Assembly: GCA_036346275.1 (NCBI GenBank)
Contig: CM070713.1
Span: forward strand, 77,368,382 to 77,432,381
Reading direction: 5' to 3'
Length of the DNA stretch: 64,000 nt
Source: Otatea glauca
Lineage: Eukaryota > Streptophyta > Magnoliopsida > Poales > Poaceae
The first letter of the stretch is position 1; every line of letters begins with the position of its first letter. Shown in pieces: positions 36,151 through 46,314 of this stretch. The notes beneath the pieces were generated by a model. The model had not been told where the DNA came from, did no database searches, and saw nothing but the letters and a program-made list of their open reading frames with translations. The position numbers were made by a program, and so were the translations under genes.

Positions 36151-36780
36151 GGCATATGGGTCAGGAACGTAATCCTCCTGCTTTAGCTGCGGTGATACTG
36201 CAAAAGCATTCATCATCATCGTCGTCCATAGTACTGAGACAGACACATGGACAACCTAGAAACTTGAGATGTTTATCAGCGCAACTGAATAGCAATAAAC
36301 AATTGTCACGCGCTGTAAGTTCTGAATTAGACATATTGATTACCCGATAATTCAGTTTTAGTGTATCGACGAGGCATCTGACATCTCGGGATAAGAGGCC
36401 CTGCAACGTGGTCGCAGGCGCAGGGGCTCGTACGACTGCTTAAAAAATCGGAGTAGGAGGAGGTCGGTGTAGAACGGACTGCGTCATTGCGTTAGTTTAA
36501 GCTTCCTTTTTCTCGGGCGGTTTAGTTTGGTCTCCAAGGGATCCGATGCAGGGATGTATAGAACTATAGCCTGTGTTTCTCGTGTTCAGAAATGTCACAG
36601 CTCGCGACAGCATTTCTCGTGTCAGGTGTTTTAACTAACGTCTCAATCTAACAGCATCGGGTCTGGATGCAGCGCTGTTAAAGACAGGAAGTAGAGATTT
36701 TGTTCTGTTCAATAAAGATCTTTACCGATAAGAATCAATTAGGTGTTTCCTATTCTATATAATCTTTTTAAATAAGTAAA

Positions 36781-37261
36781 TACTCTCTCGCTTCAAGTTT
36801 GCAAGACATATTTTTTAGTACATAGACCAAGAAAATATTAAAAATGATTGGATTACCCTAATTATTATCATTAAATACTATATTCAATGCATGCATATAG
36901 AAAATACTCCATCCGATAACTCATTTTTTACCATTATTTTCTATTGTAATATATTTAAAAAATATAACAAAATTATAATATTATGAAAGTACGTTTCGAG
37001 ACGAAGCTGCACATATTATTTCCATGCATCCAATCTAAATACTTAAAAAGATATCGATAGCTAGAGTTTCAAAAGTTTGACCTCACGTATCCCTGACATA
37101 AGTTTTTATAAACCGGAAGGAGTATGTAGTAAAGATAGATATTTATTAGGGGTATATAAGAAATATCACACTAATTTTATATAAAAATATGAAACATGCA
37201 TTATATTTTTATGGACAAGACCACTAAAAAATAAACCTTATAAACTTGGATGGAGGGAGTA
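36781..37261. mobile_element. Stowaway-like MITE (outer) interrupted by a second MITE
   Basis: The left tip CTCTCTCGCTTCAAGTTTGC and right tip AAACTTGGATGGAGGGAG are inverted partners flanked by TA. The inverted match runs at least 40 bp (TTTTTTAGTACATAGACCA against TGGTCTTGTCC-type sequence). The element is split by a second complete MITE at 36905-37124. A diverged relative lies at 46028-46262. Confidence 0.8.
36905..37124. mobile_element. inner Stowaway-like MITE
   Basis: Flanked by TA; tips CTCCATCCGATAAC and ACCGGAAGGAG. Its interior AAAATTATAATATTATGAAAG places it in the family of 24807-25054. It is inserted within the outer MITE. Confidence 0.8.
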
Positions 37262-37704
37262 TATTATGGACAAGATCTCTGTTGAGAGGGAAAGCATTGA
37301 AGCGCTGCTCATTAAGAGATGAAATAGTGATGGATTAACAAGTGAGTTAGATTCGAAGCTAGAATCAGATGATCTGTTTATCTTCCCATTTCTCGAACCA
37401 AACAGCTCAAATATAGGCGGTGGCAATGGCTTTTTTTAGAGGATGGTGGGTCTATGCCGCTGGCTGCCGAGTCCCAAGTCCCAACTCCCAATCCGAGAAG
37501 GCCATAAGCCCATAACTCCAAACAGAGTTCTTACTGGTGGACTTCTCATGGGCCAAGAGCCGAATATACCTTGCAGTTTTGCTTCGCAATTGCACGCATC
37601 AGTTCTCAGGGATTATATCTGTTTCTTGCGGTTTCAGGATTGCATCGCCCAAGTCCAAGACACCTGCTGAAATCTTCCTCCGCCTTCCTAGTCCCGAATT
37701 CCCG

Positions 37705-40700
37705 ATGGCCGCTGAGGCTGATCAGAAAGGTTTGCAACTATCGCTGGCAGATTCTATCGTTTTCTGCCTTGCTGTTGATTTTCTCCCTTCTTTCTCCTGC
37801 TTTTCTTAAGTTCTCAGTTGCTACGGAATTTGCAGTTTTTTTCTTAAGTTCTCAGTTGCTACGGAATTTGCAGTTGTGGTGCACCTGCGCTCGACCGGCG
37901 ATGCCCCGATACTGAAGCAAGCCAAATTCAAGGTGCGATTTTCGATTTCTCGATCCCTTTTTTTCTTGTTTCTACTTGTAAATCTATTCAGCTTAGCGAA
38001 TTTAAGGTTCCCTCTTGTACTCAAATCTTCAATTTAGTCTGGTACATTCAATTGGGGAACTTTTATAGTAGTCGGATATTTATTAGATAATTGGCTTGGC
38101 TTGGCGGCGCTTGTGCTGACGGTGAACCGCGAATGCGCGAGTCAAACCAGGACCTTGGCGTTGTTCTAGTTTATCAAGAGCGAAGTTAAGGTTTTCTCGG
38201 CTCATCTTGATAAGAAACTGGATGGGATTTACATAAAAGGAACTCGTACTGAATTCTCAATGCTAAAGGCAGCCTTTGTTGAAAGTAAACCTTGGGTACT
38301 AAGTTTAGTATTTTCCTTAGTTTGGTAAGTTACTAATATTAGGCTATGCGTGATTGATTCTAGCAGATTTGTAGGGATGTAATTTCCTTTCCATGTAATG
38401 TTCTATTTAAGCAAGGCAATAGACACAAGAAAAGGCATCCAATTGGAAGCACCAAAACATCGAGTGAGCGGAGAAGCGTGAGTTTCTTGTGTTGTGTTAG
38501 TTGTAATCTCGCCAACAGCGTGTGCGTTGTATCTCCGCAAGGTTCTAACATTTAGTATCGAGCGAGTTGCGGCTAGGGCACGAAGATGTCGAAGACGGCA
38601 CCTCCAAAGATGGAGTGGTGGTCCGGTGGGTGATTTGTGAGGTGGGCGCGGGAGTAGCTACCCGTCCTCACCAAGACCAACTACTCCGTGGGCACTCGAT
38701 GAAGGTGAAATTGAGGCCGGGCTCTCGGGCGTCATCAGGGCGGCGGCACCGATACTCGGGAGGAGATCTTTGGGCTGGACGCCTATGCGAGCGGTGCCAC
38801 CGGAGATGGTGCCGACCATCGCCGAGATGGAAAGCGGCAAAGGAGGCTTGGGACACGATCGCGACCCTAAGGGTGGGGATGATCGCGTTAAGAAGTCGGC
38901 GGCGCAATACCGCGCCGAAATTCGACCTTGCCACGTTCGAAGGCGGCGAGACCGTCGAGGACTTCGCTTCCCGCCCGAACAATATGGCGCACATCTTGCC
39001 ACCTTGGGTGAGGAGGTCAAGGATCGCCGAAATCGTCGCCAAGATACTTGAAGCTCGCCATCCGTTTGAGCGGATCGCAGTGCGATCAAGACCTTATTGG
39101 ATGTGTCGACCATGACGGTCGCCGATCGCAGAGGCGGTTGAAGGAAGCGGAGGCGTTGAAGAAGCGCCGCATCGCTACAAAGACGAGGAAGGCGTACCTC
39201 GCGAGAGGAGGAGTGGGGCGCGTCGGAAGAAGCGTGAGTGGGAACCACTCCGGGCGCGCAAGTGTTGGACGAGCGGAGCGGGGCGTCGGGAGGAGGACGC
39301 GGCGCGCGCGCAGCAACATGTCACCGGGTGGGCGTCAATTCAAATAAGCCAGCGGCGGCGAGCGCCGGCTGCGCGGAAGATGGGCCATCGGGCGTGAATG
39401 CCGATCTCGGCCCAGCGGGAGCAAGCCCACACCGTTCAAGAGGAGGAGGAAGCCTCATACGCCGCAAAGCGCGCCGTCCGTTCCCCGTCTCCAGCGAAAT
39501 CCGCGCGCCTCGGCTGGGCGGGGATCCGGTGAACTCACCATCGGCAGTGCTTTTTCTCAGAACACTTTGGTGTGGCGGGACAAGGAGCTCAAGCATGGCG
39601 ACCCGTCGAGCACCGGATCGAGATCCGGGAGCGAAGGTGTTCGCCAACTTCGGAGAAAGAAGGGCCGGAGGCGGGAACACAGGTCACGGACACCGCGCCA
39701 CAAACCATATGTCGGATCGAGGCGCGTTCTCGAGGATGGACGCGGCGGTTTCGGCGACCGTCCGGTTGGCGGCGACTCCGTAGCACGGATCGAAGAAGCG
39801 CGCACCGTCACCTTCGCTCGCAAGAATGGCGAGCTCGGTCGTTCTCTGGAGTCTACTTCATCCCCGACCGACGGCGAACATAGTCGGCGTTGGACGGCTC
39901 GGCGAAGGGATTACAAAATCAACATTGAAGTGGGGTGATGAAGATCCGAGAGCCCGACGGGAGGCTATTGGCGAGGTGACTCGGGCGACCAACCGGTTGT
40001 ACGCGCCCACGTCAAAAGTGCGGAGACAAGATGCTTGGCGGCGCGCAATGAGGCGATGAGGTGGCATGGCGGCACGCAGCGGTTCGAACGCGTCAACATA
40101 GCGGCGCTCGGAAGCTAGCTCGGGAGGAGGCGGTGCGCGCGGCTTTGCCTTTCGGGCAACGAAGCGGTGTGCGAGGCATGCCGGTGGCAAGCAACGTCGC
40201 ACCTCGTTCCGGCTCAGCGGAGTTCCGAGCGAGAAGTGCCTCGGTGGTGCACGGCGACTGTGCGGTCCAATTGCGCCGGCGACACCGAGAGGTAACAAGT
40301 TTTCTTGCTCTGGTGGGCGATTTGGCGAGATACATGTGGGTAGCGCGATCCGTCAAGGATCGTCTGCGCTACGCCATTAAAGAAATCGAGCTCGTGGCCG
40401 AGGCGATCGGGACTCAAGTGAAAAGCGCTCATGGCGACCACGGCGGCGAATTCACGCCCCCGAGTTCGCGAATCTGCGCATCCGAAGGGTCTGCGCAAAG
40501 ACACCGCGCCATATAGCCCGCACTGAGCAGCGTCGTCGGCGTCGAAATGGCGCGGTGGTGGCGGGCGAAGTATGCTCAAGGCGAAAGGATTGCCGGTGGC
40601 TGCGGGGTGAAGCGGTAAGCGCGGCCGTGTATGTGTTGAGCCGGTGCGACGAAGGCGTGGATGGCATGGCGCCATTCGAGGCATGGCACGGCAAGAAGCG

Positions 40701-43700
40701 TGCGTGCACCACCTCAAGACAACCGGTGCATCATGTATGTGTCGGAACACATCGCCGCGATCGAAGAAGCTCGAGGATCGTGGGCGCAAGATGGTCTTCA
40801 TCGGCTACGGCGCGGCTCCAAGGTGTCTGCGCGTTCGACCCCATCACGGCGTCTCCATGTGACGCGCGGCGTGGTGTTCGACGAGAACGCCAGTGGGATC
40901 GGGAGAAAGAAGCGGCGACATCGGCGAGCCAAGCGGTGGCGGCGACATCTTCACAATCGAGTACGCGACCACAACCGAGCGCAAAGACCGGCGATCGACA
41001 TGGCGGGAGGGGCGGAACATCGAGCTCGGTCGGGCCGACGGCGTCGCGAACCGGGCGTCGAGATCGGCGACGCGAACCTAGACGCGGACCACGACGACGA
41101 CGCGCCTCTCGGTTCCGCGGCATCAACGACATAATCGGGCGACCCGCCCGCGCGTTCGCACCGCGCGTTACAGTGGCGAGGAGCCGAACACGGTAGCGCC
41201 GACGAGCTCGCCTCGTTCGCCGAGGCGTAACGCGATCCCGGTGGAGGAAGGCGATGATGGAGAGATGGAGTCCATCGAGAGAACGACACATGGTGCCTCG
41301 CCGACCTTCCACCCACCGCAAGGCGTCGGGGTGAAATGGGTGTACAAGGTGAAGAGGGCGAGCACGGGCGGTGTCGAAGCACAAGGCACGCCTCGTGGTG
41401 AAGGGCTACGACAATGCGGCGACGCGGCATCGACTACGACGAGGTGTTCGCGCCGGTGGCTCATTGGACTCGGTGCGCTGCTCATCGCTCTCGCGGCATA
41501 CGGGTGGGAAGTGCACCACATGGACGCGTCAAATCGGCGTTCCTAAGCGGCGACTGCGGGAGAGGTCTACATCGAGCGGCCGGTTGGTTTCGTCATCGCG
41601 GCAAGGAGCACAAGGTGCTCAAACTGCGGAAGGCATCATGCGGCTGCACCAAGCACCGTGTGCTCGAACGCAGTTGGACGACACGTTGTTGTCGCTTCGG
41701 TTTGGGAGAGCCCGTGAGCACGCCATCTACATCAGCGGAAAGGTGGCCTTCGGTTAGTGGTCGGGGTCTATGTCGGCGACCTTGTGATCACCGCTCGAGC
41801 TCGGCGACATCAAGGAATTCAAGAAGGAGATGGCGGCGCGATTCAAGATGAGCGACCTCGGCCAACTTCACTACTACCTCGGCATTGAGGTAAAGCGAGA
41901 GCGAGAGGTCTCGCTCACCAAGGTGCCTATCGGCAAGATTACGGAGAGAGCGGCATGGCGGGGTGCAATTCATGTCAAGTACCCATGGAGCACGCTGGCC
42001 GAGCAAGCTCGAAGACGGAGCGCCGATGGGCGCAACGACGTATAGAAGCATCGTCGGAAGCTTGAGGTACTTGGTTAACACTCGCCCGATATAGCTTTAT
42101 TTGTTGGGTATGTCGGTAGGTTTCGGAAGATCCGCGCGAGGACCATTTTCCGCGGTGAAACATATCTTCGCTATGTGGCGGGAACCCGAGTGGGGACTTT
42201 GGTTGGCGGGAAGGAGAAGGAGACCCGCTTTGACGAAGTGCGATGATAGCGACTTTCTTTGGCGGCGTCGATGCTAGGAAAAGCACGACAGGGGTGATTT
42301 TCTTCCTCGGCGTGCCCAATCACACGGCAATCCATGAAGCGAGAAGGTTGTGGCGCGATCAGGCTGCGGCGAGAATACATAGCGGCCGCAAATGCTACTT
42401 GTCGAGCATTGTGGTGGCTCGAGTCTTTGGGAGAGGTGCGAGGATCGAAAGAGCACCGATCTTGAGTGGACAACCAGTCCGCCATTGCTTTGATCAAGAA
42501 CCCAGTACTCCATGGACAAAGTAAGCACATTCAAGTGAAGTATCATTTTGTCCGGGAGTCTGCAGATGATGGTCTGATCAATGTCAAGTTCATCAGGAGC
42601 GAGGAACAGCTAGGCGACATTCTAACGAAGCCGCTCGGCAAGACTAAGTTTCATGAACTTCGTTCTAAGATTGGCCTAATTGATACTGGGAGCACGCACC
42701 ACAAGGCTTAGGAGGAGTGTTGAAAGTAAACCTTGGGTGCTAAGTTTAGTATTTTCCTTAGTTTGGTAAGTTACTAATATTAGGCTATGCGTGATTGATT
42801 CTAGCAGATTTGTAGGGATGTAATTTCCTTTCCATGTAATGTTCTATTTAAGCAAGGCAATAGACACAAGAAAAGGCATCCAATTGGAAGCACCAAAACA
42901 TCAGAGTGAGCAGTAGAAACGTGAGTTTCTTGTGTTGTGTTGGCTGTAATCTCGCCGGCAACGTGTGCGTTGTCTCTCCGGCAAGGTTCTAACAGCCTTG
43001 ATGGTTGCTTGTAACTGTTTGGTCTGTTTGCGGCGACTTTAAGACAAGGAATTTTATGGGCATAGTGTCTATCAGGTTTTTATGCTGTGTTGCAAGTATA
43101 TGCAACAACGTGGTCTTGGTTGTAGCCAAGCTATAGAGAGCAACTTTCACAGGAAATTAAGGCTTAGCTTATTCCCAACAACCCCTAGTCTGGTTATATT
43201 CTAAATCTGAACCTTTGTTAGGATTGAATAGGACAGAATACAACTAAATCCATATGTTTTCCCACTGCATGGGAGCTCTTAAAGTTCTTGTCAAGCCAGT
43301 TGCTTTATGAGCATTACATGCTTGCTAGTGATTTCATTTATTTTTGGGAGAAGTCCACTTTAACCCTCTGATCTTATGGCCTAATTCCGAAAGACACCTT
43401 AAACTACAAAACCGTTCACTCAACACTTCTTAGCTATCGAAACCGGAGCAAATCAGCCCCTCAGCCTAAATCACCCCGGTTTTGAATGATGTGGCATCCA
43501 CTGTACAGGTTTCACAGATATGGCATACTCAGCACCTTCTTCTTCGGCCAGAGGAGGTGGTGAGTGGTGACGGCGAGCCTCGGTGGTGGAATGGTGGCGT
43601 TCCTCGGAGATGGCAAAGCAGATGGAGGAGTTCCGCAGTGTGGAAGTGGATGGAGGTAGCCAGAATGCGGTGGCGAGGGGGTCACTGGGTGCAGAGAAGA

Positions 43701-45183
43701 TGAATAGGAAGTCAGTGGATTCCGGCAAGAAACGTAGGCGGGAGTATGTGCATAGCACGTTCCTGGACACAAAGAAGCGATCTATGGCGGCGCGCTGAGC
43801 AGGGGTGGTGCTAAGGAGGTGGTAATGGTGGTGGTCCTCGATGGCGGTCCCTCTAGGGTGTGTGGATTTGTTGGGTGTTGATCCGAATTTCTCTTTGGGC
43901 TTTAGGGACGCTTTTGGCCTATATTTCGGTATAGCCTGTTTTAGACTCGATCGCTTCATCCATCTATAAATACCTCTTGTAAGCTGCTGGGGAGAGTAAG
44001 ACGCTCATTGTAAACTCTAGCATTTGTACTCAATTCCTCAAATAGTGATATCGCCGGTTGGCGCCCGTGGTTTTTTTCCCGCAAGGGTGTTCCACTTGAG
44101 TAGCAGGTGAGTGAGAGGGTAGATGTTGGGCAAGGTGTGAGATTTGGAGAGGAGGAAGGAGGAAGGCAGAGAACTATTAAGCTGGGTGTGATGACATGTC
44201 AACACAAAACCAGTCCACGTGGCAAAAACCACCGATGAAACCAATTTTGGGGGTAATTTGTACTGATTTTGCTAATTAGGGGGTGTAAAATGAACGACTT
44301 TGTACTTGAGGGTGTTTTTCGGACTCGGGCTATATTTTTACGAAGTAAAGTAGACTTCCTTTATTTTTTTAAACCTAATCTAGCCTCAGTTACAATAGTC
44401 CTACAGAGTACATGCACGCCAAAAACCTTATAATGAGTAAATTCAATTAACTGACTTTATTGAAATCCATTATCATCTGTTATAGTTGCAAACTTGCAGT
44501 TTCTCCTTGAAATTGGATTATTCAGTGCTTGCATTGTGTTGTACAACATGAACTTCATTGACATGTTGCTGGTGTATCTACTGCTAGATTTCAGGACGAG
44601 ATAAGTTTTTGAAGGTCATTGAATTTCTTCAGCGGCAACTTCATCAGGATACACTGGTAGGGATGTAGTTGTGTGTTCGATGGGAATTTTATCTTATACA
44701 CTAGATTTTACTGACAGTTCTCTATGTTGCCCACGGCCCCAAAGTTTGTCTATATCAACAGTGCATTTTCACCAAACCCGGACGAGCTGGTAATTGACTT
44801 GTATAATGTAAGATTTTAAGTTATAGTATCTACTTGTAACCATGTTTTCTTGAATCTCTCAGCCTTGAATTTATACCTCCAATTGTCATTTTGTTACAAC
44901 TTCAGTTATCAAGCTTACAAAATCTGTAGCACTAAGCATATTCGTACCTGCCAGTTAGACAATCTGTTGTAGAAATAAGTTTATAAGTGGTTTCATAATT
45001 TTTCATGGATTCTTCAGTTAGCAAGCATCATGTAATGTTAGCATTGATCTTCAGTTTTCAATTACTTCACGTGACATATAACAAAGGAAGAAGGCTTACC
45101 ATCTTAGTGTATTTACACTGCAGAACTTTGGAATTGACGGGAAACTTGTGGTAAATTATGCTTTATCCACGGCATGGGGTTAA
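37705..45183 (+). CDS. ATG12: Ubiquitin-like autophagy protein ATG12
   Basis: ATG12 is conjugated through its C-terminal glycine (by ATG7 and ATG10) to ATG5; the conjugate promotes ATG8 lipidation during autophagosome formation (family knowledge). Five coding exons: 37705-37729, 37874-37932, 44588-44656, 44745-44807, 45124-45183. They give 91 residues, close to the usual plant length of about 94. Visible landmarks: VVVHLRSTGDAPILKQAKFK (first beta strands), DKFLKVIEFLQRQLHQDTLF, NSAFSPNPDELVIDLYNNFG, and the C-terminal ALSTAWG with the exposed terminal Gly. All junctions are GT-AG and in frame, with no stops, so the gene looks functional. Intron 2 (37933-44587) is 6,655 bp and contains a complete copia element and a Mutator-like element. 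The start is the first ATG in frame with the conserved domain. Confidence 0.93.
37803..37877 (+). repeat. 38-bp tandem duplication at the ATG12 intron 1 acceptor
   Basis: The block TTCTTAAGTTCTCAGTTGC through GAATTTGCAGTT occurs twice with a 38-bp period. It duplicates the 3' splice site (AG at 37834-37835 and 37872-37873). Only the second AG keeps the reading frame. Confidence 0.9.
38277..38550 (+). repeat. 5' LTR of copia element 2
   Basis: Starts TGTTGAAAGTAAACC and ends GGTTCTAACA. Partner at 42718-42994. Confidence 0.95.
38551..42717 (+). pseudogene. copia gag-pol interior, heavily frameshifted
   Basis: Recognisable pieces in changing frames: gag (VPPEMVPTIAEME near 38800, AWDTIATLRVG near 38850, AHLATLGEEVKDR near 38990), integrase (YMWVARSVKDR area near 40320), reverse transcriptase (GVKWVYKVKR near 41330, MSDLGQLHYYLGIEVKRE near 41850) and RNase H (DNQSAIALIKNPVLHGQSKH near 42470, with EEQLGDILTKPLGKTKFHEL to 42660). 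The frame shifts repeatedly, in places within tens of bases. The interior is very GC-rich, whereas the LTRs are AT-rich. Only the RNase H end remains open (42466-42711). Confidence 0.85.
42718..42994 (+). repeat. 3' LTR of copia element 2
   Basis: Near copy of 38277-38550, with clustered differences toward its end (CAGAGTGAGCAGTAGAAACG against CGAGTGAGCGGAGAAGCG). Confidence 0.95.
43346..44359. mobile_element. Mutator-like element in ATG12 intron 2
   Basis: A 1,014-bp element with long (about 140 bp) imperfect terminal inverted repeats: the left AAGTCCACTTTAACCC...CCGAAAGACACC is mirrored by the right GGTGTTTTTCGGACTCGG...AAAGTAGACTTCC. Flanks TTTATTTTT (43337-43345 and 44360-44368) are an exact 9-bp duplication, the Mutator size, though AT-rich. 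The interior (about 43500-43980) is GC-rich, with a 162-codon minus-strand frame (43471-43959). No transposase. A Pack-MULE carrying a gene fragment is possible, but the source is not recognised. Confidence 0.8.
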
Positions 45184-46027
45184 AAGGTTGGACTTGCAGG
45201 AAAGAATTAGAATGGGCCGAAAAGGCTGCGGGAAATTCTGCCGTGCCTGCTGTAAAGCGCTGGAGTTGTAGTTTTAGTCCGTCATTGTAAAACTCTCACA
45301 CATATGTTGACGACAGAATGACAGTAAAAGTTCATGCTAGTTTTATCTGCACTCAAAACAGAATGACTGAAATTGTTCAGCGGATGCTACACCATGATCA
45401 TTAGGAGTCCCTCGTTTTTAATAATCGTATAGTTTCCGTCCCAGATGTAGAGACTCTCTTATCTTTTTCCATGATATTGATTAGTATAGTACTCGCCGCC
45501 GGCGTACTCCTTGTGTAGCTTTAACTTCCAAGCATGAGTTCAATCTCGGAATGGGAGGACAGGGAAAGAAGAAGAGGGAAAATTGAGAGGCGTGATTTGC
45601 TCCCGTTAGCATCAGATTCCCAGTTCAGGGATGCCTGCAGCCCAGCCCCAGGGCTATCGATTATTTGATTGATCATGGATGTAGCAGTTCGTTCGCGGTA
45701 TGCATGTCAGTGCTTGGTTCTCCCCACTATGCAGAGAGGCGACATCTAGCAATCGGCAGTCCGTTCCGCCGTCGCAAGGCGGCTACAGCTGCCGCTTGCC
45801 GTCGCGCCTTGCGAAGCTACAGGTACGTACGCACGGCAGTAAGCCGTGGCCACCGGCACCGCCGAGCCGATACACGCCCAACTCTTCCCGAGCCAAGCCA
45901 CGCGGCTCGTGCCCTCGCGTACGACGCGCGCCGTCAGGAAGACGCCTCGGCGTGCGGCGGCAACTCCCGGTCGGCTGGGCGCCTCCGTCCACGTGCCAAC
46001 CCGCAAGTACACCGTCCATTCAAATTT
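45184..46027. other. ATG12 3' UTR and spacer
   Basis: The first few hundred bases after the TAA are probably ATG12 3' UTR. A GC-rich block at 45690-46020 has overlapping ORFs on both strands (up to 131 codons) without known domains. No repeat boundary is seen. Confidence 0.4.
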
Positions 46028-46262
46028 ACAAGATGTATTTTCTATGAGTACGTAGACTAAATTGATATCAAACGTGACTAAATTATTTTTAATTATTATC
46101 TTTAAGCACTATATTCAGTATATATATGTCGGATAGAGCTTCATATTTTTAAAGGTATGGAGGAAACATTATATTAATTTTATATAAAATATAAAATACG
46201 ATTTATATTTATAGATAAAACTACTAAGAAATACTCCTAATTTTTAGACTAAGGGAGGATAT
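46028..46262. mobile_element. diverged Stowaway-like MITE
   Basis: Its interior (GTACGTAGACTAAATTGATA, ACTATATTCAGTATATATA, CATTATATTAATTTTATATA) follows the same order as the outer MITE at 36781-37261. The right tip reads TTAGACTAAGGGAGGATA. The left tip is eroded, so the start is approximate. Confidence 0.6.
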
Positions 46263-46314
46263 GGCCCATGTGCACACGCAGCCTGCACTCCCGCAATGCG
46301 GGGGCGCTTGCAGC

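Larger units (their letters stand above)
38277..42994 (+). mobile_element. Ty1/copia LTR retrotransposon in ATG12 intron 2
   Basis: A complete 4,718-bp insertion flanked by exact 5-bp duplications GCCTT (38272-38276, 42995-42999). LTRs 38277-38550 (274 bp) and 42718-42994 (277 bp) differ at roughly a dozen positions by eye (about 95% identical). A primer-binding-like TTTAGTATCGAGCGAG follows the 5' LTR, and AGGAGGAG precedes the 3' LTR. The interior has gag and pol remnants in copia order on the plus strand but is frameshifted throughout. It lies in the same orientation as the host gene. Confidence 0.95.

Noticed and set aside
38567..42530. many frames of 80-220 codons on both strands
   Set aside because: They are shadows of a frameshifted copia interior; only pieces matching gag and pol on the plus strand are meaningful.
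45665..46060. 131-codon GC-rich frame downstream of ATG12
   Set aside because: Arg/Ala-rich composition in several overlapping frames. A donor-like GTACGT lies inside, but no partner exon or domain was found.
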